DNA of 64,000 nucleotides from Janthinobacterium psychrotolerans (GTDB taxonomy: Bacteria; Pseudomonadota; Gammaproteobacteria; Burkholderiales; Burkholderiaceae_D), in assembly GCF_001677885.1 (NCBI RefSeq), contig NZ_LOCQ01000042.1, positions 1 to 64,000 of the forward strand, in the 5' to 3' direction. Both the position numbers and the translations under genes were made by a program. The notes under the pieces were generated by a model, which did no database searches, had not been told where the DNA came from, and worked only from the letters and a program-made list of their open reading frames with translations. Shown piece by piece: positions 52,911 to 59,840 of this stretch (position 1 is its first letter; each line of letters starts with the position of its first letter).

Positions 52911-54636
52911 TTTTCTGCATCCATTGTTTGACGACTTCGGCGACACGTTCCGGTTCTTTTTCGGCCAGCACTTTCAAGTGGTCGACCATCACGTCGACAG
53001 CCGAGCCGGGCGGTGGCAGGTTGTAGTTTTCCAGCAACGGCACCACCGGCATGTCGCCGCCGGTGGCCGCCGCCGCGCCTTCGAGTGCCGGTGCGCCTGA
53101 CACCGCGCCCAGCGCCGGCACGGCCGCCGCGCTGCCGGCGCTGCCAGCACCGGCGCTCACGCCATTGCCAGCCAGCGCCACGGCCGGTTCGAGCGTTTTC
53201 AGTTCCGGTGGCGCCAGGCGCGACGTCAGCAGGCGCAGCAGCGGACGCAGCACCAGGAAGTAGCCGAGCACGGCGCCCAGCGCATACAGCAGCCAGCTGC
53301 TGAAGTCGACTACAGTATCGCGTTCCTCCCACCATTGCGCCACTGGCTGTTTGGCAGGGAAGGGCAGGGTGGTCAGGCTCAGGCTGTCGCCGCGCTGGGC
53401 GTTGATGCCCAGGCCGCTACGCAGCATTTTTTCGATATTCGCCAGCTCGGCCGGGGTCCAGCCAGCCTTGGCGTCGGGCGCAGCGGTGCTGTTGAGCACC
53501 ACGGCCACGCTGACTTTTTCCAGGCGGCCACGGCTGCGCTTGATCTGCGTGATGCTGCGGTCGTAGGCGTACTGGCGCGTGGTGGCGTTCTTGCGGGCGG
53601 TGCCGTCTTCGGGTTTCGGTGCGCCGCCATCGACGGCGCCTGCCGCACCGGTCGGGCCGGGCACGGCGGCCGCTGGCGGGCGGTTCGACAGGCTGCCGGG
53701 AATGCCGGCCACGTTGCGGTTGCGTTCCTGTTCCTCGCGCATCGCCTCGCTGGTCACTTTTGGCGCTTCGCCGTATTTTTCCAGCGTTTCCTCGATACGG
53801 TCATTGTCGACCGCGGCCGTCACGCTGAGCTTGAAATTGTCTTCGCCGATGACCGGACCGAGCAAGCCCGTAACATTGCGGCGGATCTCATCCTGGAAGC
53901 GCTTGGCGCCTTCGTTGCCGGCCGCCGAGGCGTCAAAGCCGTCGGCCAGGTCGATGTGCGCGGACAGCAGGTTGCCGCTCTGGTCGACCAGGCTCACGCG
54001 CGTCGGCGCCAGGCTGGCCACGCTGCCGGCCACCATGTTGATCACGGCGGCGATCTGTTCCGGCGCAAGGGTACGGCCCGGTTTCACCGCCACCACGATC
54101 GAGGCCGACGACTTGTCGCCATCGCTGGCGACAAACGAGGTCGACTTGGCGATCGACAGGTGCACGCGCGCCGAAGCGATCGCATCCATGGTCATGATGC
54201 TTTGCGCCAGTTCGCCTTCCAGGCCGCGGCGAAAGCGCACGTCCTGCACGAATTGCGACACGCCCAGCGGGTCGTTCTTGTCCATCAGTTCCAGGCCGGC
54301 CGGCAATTGCGCCGTCACGCCTTTCGAGGCCAGCAGCATGCGTACCTTGCCCAGCATGGCGTCGGGCACCAGCACCTGGCCGCTGTCCGGATGCAGGCGG
54401 TACGGAATATGTTCGGCGTCGAGGGTCGCCATCATGTCGGTGACGGCCACCTTTTCGCGCGCGCCGAACACCGGCTTGTAATTGGCCTGGTCGCGCCAGA
54501 AATACATCATCACCATGGCGGTAATGCCGATGGCCAGCACAACGATGGGCAGCAGGTTTTTCAGCAGGGCAGGCGGAATGGCGGGCTGGGCGCCAGTGCG
54601 CCAGCGCGCAAAGGCGGACTTCATGGGGGTAATCAC
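52888..54636 (-). CDS. fliF: Flagellar MS-ring protein FliF
   Basis: A 582-residue inner-membrane ring protein. The first helix (about 28-48, LLPIVVLAIGITAMVMMYFW) and second (about 452-475, FSSWLLYALGAVLGYFLVL) flank a large periplasmic part with two ring-building domains: RLHPDSGQVLVPDAMLGKVR and VSLVDQSGNLLS. The C-terminal tail binds FliG. An Ala/Gly-rich stretch (500-540) precedes that tail. A second ATG at 54624 is also possible as start. Confidence 0.95.
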   Translation of the reverse strand: MITPMKSAFARWRTGAQPAIPPALLKNLLPIVVLAIGITAMVMMYFWRDQANYKPVFGAREKVAVTDMMATLDAEHIPYRLHPDSGQVLVPDAMLGKVRMLLASKGVTAQLPAGLELMDKNDPLGVSQFVQDVRFRRGLEGELAQSIMTMDAIASARVHLSIAKSTSFVASDGDKSSASIVVAVKPGRTLAPEQIAAVINMVAGSVASLAPTRVSLVDQSGNLLSAHIDLADGFDASAAGNEGAKRFQDEIRRNVTGLLGPVIGEDNFKLSVTAAVDNDRIEETLEKYGEAPKVTSEAMREEQERNRNVAGIPGSLSNRPPAAAVPGPTGAAGAVDGGAPKPEDGTARKNATTRQYAYDRSITQIKRSRGRLEKVSVAVVLNSTAAPDAKAGWTPAELANIEKMLRSGLGINAQRGDSLSLTTLPFPAKQPVAQWWEERDTVVDFSSWLLYALGAVLGYFLVLRPLLRLLTSRLAPPELKTLEPAVALAGNGVSAGAGSAGSAAAVPALGAVSGAPALEGAAAATGGDMPVVPLLENYNLPPPGSAVDVMVDHLKVLAEKEPERVAEVVKQWMQKNGRTQQQ

Positions 54637-54681
54637 GTGGAATGACTTTCGCTTTGGGGGCTGGGCGTGGGTGTGAGCGTA

Positions 54682-55020
54682 TTACAGTGGCAGCTTGATC
54701 AGTTCATCGACGGCACCCATGACCTTGTTGCGCACCTGCATCAACATGGAAAAGGACAAGCTCGCTTCCTGGCTGGCCAGCATGGCACCGACCAGGTCGT
54801 CGCTCTTGCCGCTGTCGACGTCGCTCATTTTCTGCGCGGCGGCGCGGTCATCGGTGTTGATCTTGCTGAAGGCATCCTGCATGCTTTGTGCAAAGGAAAA
54901 GCCTGATGGTTGCTGCGCGCCAAAACTGGCCGCCGGTGCGATGCTGGCACCGAGTGCGCGTGCGTCGTTGTTTAATGCTGCCAGGTCGGCCCTGATCAGA
55001 CTTGCGAGTTCATTGCTCAT
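54682..55020 (-). CDS. fliE: Flagellar hook-basal body protein FliE
   Basis: A 112-residue protein linking the MS ring to the rod. FSFAQSMQDAFSKINTDDRA and AMLASQEASLSFSMLMQVRN then GAVDELIKLPL are the family signature. It is the first gene of the fliEFGHIJ operon. The start MSNELASLIR follows GAGGGCACG; a longer frame to 55056 has a weak start. Confidence 0.93.
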   Translation of the reverse strand: MSNELASLIRADLAALNNDARALGASIAPAASFGAQQPSGFSFAQSMQDAFSKINTDDRAAAQKMSDVDSGKSDDLVGAMLASQEASLSFSMLMQVRNKVMGAVDELIKLPL

Positions 55021-55214
55021 CGTGCCCTCTGTTGTCAAAATGCGGTGCGGTATCAATCAGAATTACTGGTGTTGCCATGTCGCCCGGTCCGATGTCAAGG
55101 GACCCATCAGTTATATCAGTTGCCACGCCACGCAAAATGCGAGAACGATTTTCAAGCAAACCCACACTGTCGTATGCAATATGTCTGCATGGCCAAGGCA
55201 ATAATATTCAAGTG

Positions 55215-55243
55215 ATAAAAGTTTCTTGCGGCGCTGATGTCAA
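55215..55243 (-). promoter_or_regulatory. Candidate sigma-70 promoter toward fliE
   Basis: On the minus strand TTGACA (55238-55243) is a perfect -35 box, followed by a 17-base spacer and TTTTAT (55215-55220), a four-of-six -10 box. Transcription would begin near 55208, leaving a leader of roughly 190 bases before fliE. The long leader leaves room for other control. Confidence 0.45.
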
Positions 55244-55337
55244 TCAAATCAGCAGCCATCAAAACTGAAATCAGGAAGATGGAATGGCTCACTGCAAAGC
55301 GATATTTTATTGTCGCAAGCTTACCTCGCGGCAACTA

Positions 55338-55364
55338 TAAAGTAAAGGCCGGATTGGCCGGATT
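55338..55364 (+). promoter_or_regulatory. Candidate sigma-28 promoter toward fliM
   Basis: TAAA (55338-55341), fifteen bases, then GCCGGATT (55357-55364) match the FliA pattern TAAA-N15-GCCGATAA in all of the -35 and in the GCCG core. It points to fliM, 238 bases downstream. A TATAAT box at 55572-55577, much closer to the start, is an alternative promoter but lacks a good -35. Confidence 0.4.
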
Positions 55365-55601
55365 AATATTGACCAATGGCAATATCCGACAATTTCCTGT
55401 ATTCTCCAGCACCGGGGATAATCAGGATTATATGAGTGGCGCAATGGTTTGCCGGTGCGCTGTGTTCTGCGATTGCCAGCCATGGCTTTTCTGTTTTGAT
55501 TGCGCCGCTGACGGCAAAATGAAACGGTCCATCCGCGGTATATCGGCTGTATGCAAGTGCGGCTGATCCCGTATAATTTGTTCTGCCACCGCAATACCGA
55601 C

Positions 55602-56483
55602 ATGACCCACATGATAACTACCAAGACAGATCAAACTTTGCGCCATCAAGTCCTCGATTCCTGTCTGCTTGGGCGTCCTGTCCACTTGTTGCACGTCTTT
55701 GGCGCCCAGCTGCGCGAAGACCTGGCAAGCGGCTTGCGCCTGCCCATGAGCCGCCGCTACTGGGGCAATTTCCAGATCGACGACGTCAGCCTGTCGCGCG
55801 TGGACAACGAAGACCACAGCAACCGCTGGCTCGCGTTTGCGTCGCCGGCCAGCCAGGCCGGCTTTTCGCTGGACCGCCAGATCCTGCTGCACGTACTGAA
55901 CTACCGTTATGGCAGCGCCGGCGCTAAGAGCGTGGCGGCCGATCCGGCGCTGGTGCGCGTGACGGCCACCGAAGAGCGCCTCGCTGTGGTGCTGGGACAA
56001 CAATTGATCGCCACCCTGTTTGCCCGCATCCACAACAACCTGCAGGCGGTCGGCAAGGCGAGCAGCATCGATCCGGCAGCGGTACTGGCGGCACAGTCCG
56101 GCGTGCGTCCTGCGCGCGGCAGCTGGATCGTCACCGTGTCGCTCAGCGATGTCGAAGCGGGACTGTCCGGGCAGATCTGGTTTTCGCTCGACAAGGCCTT
56201 GATGGCCGATGTGCTGCGTGGCCTGCTGCCGGAACGGGCGCAGGCGAAAAAGGCGCTGCGCAGCGTGCGGCCACTCGCTTCGCGTTTGCAAGTGACCCTC
56301 GAGGGACGCCTGGTCAGCAAGCAGATGCAGTTGGGGGCCTTGTTCGACCTGCGGGTGGGCGATGTGATCCCGGTCAGTCTCAGCCGCACCGATGTGATGC
56401 TCGACGACTCGCGCCTGTTTACCGCTGCCGTTTCCGAGCACAAGGGCAAGCTCTGTTTAACCTCATTTGAAGATGTTGAATAA
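55602..56483 (+). CDS. fliM: Flagellar motor switch protein FliM, divergent
   Basis: A 293-residue C-ring protein. The last 75 residues form the SpoA-type domain (LQVTLEGRLVSKQMQLGALF, then LRVGDVIPVSLSRTDVML). The middle (60-200) has the FliM pattern weakly, with LRLPMSRRYWGNFQIDDVSL and AQLREDLASGL. The N-terminus has no LSQxEIDALL motif, where CheY-P binds in known FliM proteins. The start is uncertain: ATG 55602 or 55611 fit, neither with a good ribosome site, and the frame reaches back to 55551. Assignment is by the SpoA domain and by position before fliN, as in Flag-2. Confidence 0.82.
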   Translation: MTHMITTKTDQTLRHQVLDSCLLGRPVHLLHVFGAQLREDLASGLRLPMSRRYWGNFQIDDVSLSRVDNEDHSNRWLAFASPASQAGFSLDRQILLHVLNYRYGSAGAKSVAADPALVRVTATEERLAVVLGQQLIATLFARIHNNLQAVGKASSIDPAAVLAAQSGVRPARGSWIVTVSLSDVEAGLSGQIWFSLDKALMADVLRGLLPERAQAKKALRSVRPLASRLQVTLEGRLVSKQMQLGALFDLRVGDVIPVSLSRTDVMLDDSRLFTAAVSEHKGKLCLTSFEDVE

Positions 56484-56484
56484 T

Positions 56485-56859
56485 ATGAATATGACCGATA
56501 CCAACCAGAGCGAAACCTTGCTGGAAGACCTGGGCGATGACATGATCATCGACCAGCACGATGTGAACGAAGTGAGCGACGTGAGCAGCACCCGTACGCG
56601 GCGCGACATCCCGCAAATGATGCGCAAGATTCCCGTCACCCTGACCCTGGAAGTGGGCTCGGCCCGCATCTCGCTCGAAGAGCTGATGGCCATCGGCCCG
56701 GACAGCGTGCTCGAACTCGACATGCTGGCCGGCGAGCCGCTGGTGATCAAGGTTAATGGCACGCCGATCGGCCGCGCCGAAGTGGTGGTGGCCGGCGAGA
56801 ACTACGGCCTGAAGGTAATCGATCTCGATGGCCTCAATCTCGACCTGATGACGGCATGA
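56485..56859 (+). CDS. fliN: Flagellar motor switch protein FliN
   Basis: A 124-residue protein with an acidic N-terminal part and a C-terminal SpoA domain: KIPVTLTLEVGSARISLEEL, SVLELDMLAGEPLVIKVNGT and GRAEVVVAGENYGLKVID. It completes the C-ring and docks FliH. Nearby ATG codons at 56473 and 56491 are possible starts. It overlaps fliP by four bases, so no fliO gene stands between them. Confidence 0.93.
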   Translation: MNMTDTNQSETLLEDLGDDMIIDQHDVNEVSDVSSTRTRRDIPQMMRKIPVTLTLEVGSARISLEELMAIGPDSVLELDMLAGEPLVIKVNGTPIGRAEVVVAGENYGLKVIDLDGLNLDLMTA

Positions 56860-57626
56860 AGCTGGTGGTAAGCGGCTGGCGCCGCCAGCGCGGCGCACTG
56901 GCCGCGGCCGCCGCCGTGCCCCTGCTGCTGATGGCATGCTCGAGCGCCGGCGCGCAGGACCTGCTGGCCGGCGTGGTGCCGGGCGCGAAGACCGACCTGT
57001 CGGTCAAGATGCAGATTTTGGTCATCATGACCTTGCTCGGGCTGTTGCCCGTGATGGTCATGATGATGACCAGCTTTACCCGTTTCGTGATCGTGCTGTC
57101 CCTGCTGCGCCAGGCCCTGGGCCTGCAGCAGGGCTTGCCCAACCGCATCGTTACCGGCATCGCGCTGATTTTGACCCTGCTGGTGATGCGTCCGATCGGC
57201 GAGCAGGTATGGAAGGAAGCGTTCGTGCCCTACGACCGCGACCAGATCGGCCTGCAGCAGGCCCTGAAGACGGCCGAAGTGCCGATCACCCGCTTCATGC
57301 TGGCGCAGACCAGCAAATCGGCGCTGGCGCAGATCGCGCACCTGGCGGGCGAGCCGTCCACCATGCGCCCGCAGGACCACAGCTTTACCGTCAAGCTGGC
57401 CGCCTTCGTGCTGTCCGAACTGAAGACGGCCTTCCAGATCGGCTGCATGCTGTTCATCCCCTTCCTCATCATCGACCTGGTGGTGGCGTCGGTGCTGATG
57501 GCGATGGGCATGATGATGCTCTCGCCGCTGGTCATCTCGCTGCCGTTCAAACTGCTGCTGTTCGTGCTGGTCGACGGCTGGACCCTGACCGTCAACACGC
57601 TGGTGACCAGCATACAGGCCTATTAA
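56856..57626 (+). CDS. fliP: Export gate protein FliP
   Basis: A 256-residue inner-membrane protein. A cleavable leader (ALAAAAAVPLLLMACSSAGA) precedes the helices. Signatures are MMMTSFTRFVIVLSLLRQAL and LFIPFLIIDLVVASVLMAMG. FliP forms the core channel with FliQ and FliR. In most primary flagella FliO stabilises FliP; it is absent here. The stop is immediately followed by the fliQ start. Confidence 0.96.
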   Translation: MKLVVSGWRRQRGALAAAAAVPLLLMACSSAGAQDLLAGVVPGAKTDLSVKMQILVIMTLLGLLPVMVMMMTSFTRFVIVLSLLRQALGLQQGLPNRIVTGIALILTLLVMRPIGEQVWKEAFVPYDRDQIGLQQALKTAEVPITRFMLAQTSKSALAQIAHLAGEPSTMRPQDHSFTVKLAAFVLSELKTAFQIGCMLFIPFLIIDLVVASVLMAMGMMMLSPLVISLPFKLLLFVLVDGWTLTVNTLVTSIQAY

Positions 57627-57899
57627 ATGCTGACGCCTGAAGTTGCCGTCGACCTCATCATCGAAGCGCTGCACATCGTCATGGTGCTGGTGGTGGTGCT
57701 GGTCGTGCCCGGTTTGCTGATGGGCCTGGTGGTGGCGCTGGTGCAGGCCGCCACGCAGATCAACGAGCAGACCCTGAGCTTTTTGCCCAGGCTGCTGGTC
57801 ACCCTGCTGGCGCTGATACTGGCCGGGCGCTGGATGTCGGGTTACCTGATGGATTATTGCGTGTCGATTTTTCAGCGCGCCGCCACCCTCGTCGGCTAG
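57627..57899 (+). CDS. fliQ: Export gate protein FliQ
   Basis: A 90-residue membrane protein of two helices: VDLIIEALHIVMVLVVVLVV and VTLLALILAGRWMSGYLMDY with VQAATQINEQTLSFLPRLL between. The length and the ATQINEQTLSF loop are standard for FliQ. It starts directly after the fliP stop and lies 11 bases before fliR. Confidence 0.96.
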   Translation: MLTPEVAVDLIIEALHIVMVLVVVLVVPGLLMGLVVALVQAATQINEQTLSFLPRLLVTLLALILAGRWMSGYLMDYCVSIFQRAATLVG

Positions 57900-57910
57900 C
57901 GGGCGCGTCC

Positions 57911-58711
57911 ATGAACGAGATTTTCAACCAGATGCTGCCGTTCATGCTGGCCGTATGGTGGCCTTTCTGCCGCATCCTGGCCATGCTCAGCGCCTCGCCG
58001 GTGATCGGCGACGTCACGGTGCCGGTCACGGTGCGCATCCTGCTGGCGCTGATCCTGGCGATATTGATGCTGCCGGTGATGCAGGCCTCGGGCGCCTCGC
58101 GCGAACTGCTGTCGATCGATCCGCTGTCGCTGCACGCGATCGTCGCCACGCTCGAGCAGGCCATCATCGGATTTGTGCTGGGACTGGCGTTTCACTTTGC
58201 CATGTCGGTCATGTCGGTACTCGGTTTCCTGGTGTCGAGCCAGGTGGGCTTTTCGATGGCGGTGATGAACGATCCGCTCAACGGCACCTCGTCGGACGTG
58301 ATTTCGGGCCTGCTCACCATCTTGTGCATGATCGTGTTTTTTACCGTCGACGGCCACCTGGTGCTGACCGGCGTGATCGGCGCCAGTTTCAAGGCCTGGC
58401 CCGTCGGGCAGGGCTACGGGCCGCTGCTGTTGCAGACGGTGGCCTATAACGTGGCGTGGATTTTCGCCGCCGCCATGCTGCTGGCGCTGCCGATCGTGTT
58501 TTCCACCATGGTGGTGCAGATGGGCTTTGGATTTTTGAACCGCGTGGCGCCGTCGCTGAACCTGTTTTCGCTGGGATTTTCGATGATCACCGTGTTCGGC
58601 CTGCTGATGCTGGTGCAGATCGTCAAGTTCATTCCCGAGCACTATATCGCCATGACCAACCGGGTGCTCGACATGATTGCAGAACAGATGCGGGTGGCCC
58701 ATGGCGGATAG
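57911..58711 (+). CDS. fliR: Export gate protein FliR
   Basis: A 266-residue membrane protein. MNEIFNQMLPFMLAVWWPFC begins it; LGLAFHFAMSVMSVLGFLVS and QVGFSMAVMNDPLNGTSSDV are the conserved centre. The end RVAPSLNLFSLGFSMITVFG is typical. It joins FliP5Q4 in the gate. It overlaps flhB by 11 bases. The frame is open upstream to 57857, within fliQ. Confidence 0.95.
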   Translation: MNEIFNQMLPFMLAVWWPFCRILAMLSASPVIGDVTVPVTVRILLALILAILMLPVMQASGASRELLSIDPLSLHAIVATLEQAIIGFVLGLAFHFAMSVMSVLGFLVSSQVGFSMAVMNDPLNGTSSDVISGLLTILCMIVFFTVDGHLVLTGVIGASFKAWPVGQGYGPLLLQTVAYNVAWIFAAAMLLALPIVFSTMVVQMGFGFLNRVAPSLNLFSLGFSMITVFGLLMLVQIVKFIPEHYIAMTNRVLDMIAEQMRVAHGG

Positions 58712-59840
58712 CAGCACCGGCGACAAAACCGAAAAGGCGTCACAGCAAAAGCTGAAAAAGTCGCGCCAGGAAGGGCAGGTGGTGCGCTCGCGCGACCTGT
58801 CGACCGCGCTCGGCATCCTGATCAGCATGAAACTGTTCGTGTTCCTGGTGCCGGACTACCTGGAAACGTTTCGCCAGCTATTCGCCATGTCCTTCATGCC
58901 GCTCGACAGCACGGGCGCGCTCGACAACGCCATGTCGATGGCGTTTACCACCTCGGTGGGCCTGTTGATCAAGATGATCCTGCCGCTGTTCTGTGTGCCG
59001 TTTTTTGTGGTGCTGGGCTCGTTGATACCCGGCGGCTGGGTGATCAGCACCAAGAACTGGGCGCCGAAGATGGAACGCCTGAGTCCCGCCAAGAACCTGG
59101 GCCGGCTGGTGAGCCCGAAGCATGGTTTCGAATTCGGCATCTCGATCGCCAAGGCGGTGGTGCTGGGCATGGTGCTGGTGCATGTCAGCCGCGCCAGCCT
59201 GGCGCAGTACGTCGATTTGCAGCACCGGCCCCTGCAGCAGGCCATGCTGGACGGCTCGGCGCTGATGCTCGACGGCCTGATGGCGCTCATTTCCGTCTTC
59301 ATCCTGTTCGCCATCATCGATGTGCCGGCGCAGGCCTTCTTCTTTGCCAAAAATCAGCGCATGAGCAAGCAGGATGTGAAGGAAGAACACAAGAGCAGCG
59401 AAGGGCGGCCCGAAGTGCGCCAGCGCATCCGCCAGCTGCAGCAGCAGCTGGGCCGGCGCAGCGTGCGCAAGACCGTGCCCGACGCCGACGTGGTGATCGT
59501 CAACCCCGAGCACTACGCCGTCGCCCTCAAGTACGACCAGGACCGCGCCGAGGCGCCGTTCGTGGTGGCCAAGGGCGTCGATGAAATGGCGCTGTATATC
59601 CGCCAGGTGGCGCGCGAGCACAATATCGAGACGCTCGAATTGCCGCCGCTGGCGCGCGCCATCTATAACACCAGCCAGGTGCAGCAGCAGATTCCGGTGC
59701 AGCTGTACCAGGCCGTGTCGCAGGTGCTGAACTACATCCTGCAACTGAAAGCATTCCGGTCCGGGCAGCGTGCTGCCCAGCCCGTATTACCCACCGAGAT
59801 GGCCGTGCCATCTCATCTGAGCGAGGTCGTACCGCCATGA
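58701..59840 (+). CDS. flhB: Export switch protein FlhB
   Basis: A 379-residue protein. The N-terminal part (DKTEKASQQKLKKSRQEGQV) and four helices (about 35-205) precede the cytoplasmic autocleavage domain. The cleavage site reads NPEH at residues 268-271 (VVIVNPEHYAVALKYDQ), in place of the usual NPTH; Asn, Pro and His are kept. FlhB cleavage changes export from hook to filament substrates. The start MADSSTGDKTEKAS overlaps fliR. Confidence 0.95.
   Translation: MADSSTGDKTEKASQQKLKKSRQEGQVVRSRDLSTALGILISMKLFVFLVPDYLETFRQLFAMSFMPLDSTGALDNAMSMAFTTSVGLLIKMILPLFCVPFFVVLGSLIPGGWVISTKNWAPKMERLSPAKNLGRLVSPKHGFEFGISIAKAVVLGMVLVHVSRASLAQYVDLQHRPLQQAMLDGSALMLDGLMALISVFILFAIIDVPAQAFFFAKNQRMSKQDVKEEHKSSEGRPEVRQRIRQLQQQLGRRSVRKTVPDADVVIVNPEHYAVALKYDQDRAEAPFVVAKGVDEMALYIRQVAREHNIETLELPPLARAIYNTSQVQQQIPVQLYQAVSQVLNYILQLKAFRSGQRAAQPVLPTEMAVPSHLSEVVPP

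Larger units (their letters stand above)
55021..55601. other. AT-rich divergent intergenic region between fliE and fliM
   Basis: This is the longest gene-poor stretch of the flagellar locus, about 580 bases and visibly lower in GC than its flanks. Open frames on either strand (for instance 55237-55566 plus and 55307-55624 minus) do not look like proteins. In lateral flagellar clusters of gammaproteobacteria the activator gene lafK sits here; no trace of an AAA+ or helix-turn-helix coding sequence is seen. The region holds the promoter candidates for both operons, listed separately. Confidence 0.6.

Noticed and set aside
55437-55456. Sigma-54-like TGGCGC...TTTGCC sequence before fliM
   Set aside because: The GG and GC elements are separated by 11 bases instead of the required 10.
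55237-55566. Plus-strand frame of 109 codons between fliE and fliM
   Set aside because: No ribosome site, unnatural Cys-rich end, and it overlaps the promoter elements. It was examined as a possible remnant of lafK but shows no AAA+ or helix-turn-helix motif.
55307-55624. Minus-strand frame of 105 codons in the same gap
   Set aside because: Arg/Trp-rich without pattern, and it overlaps the fliM start.
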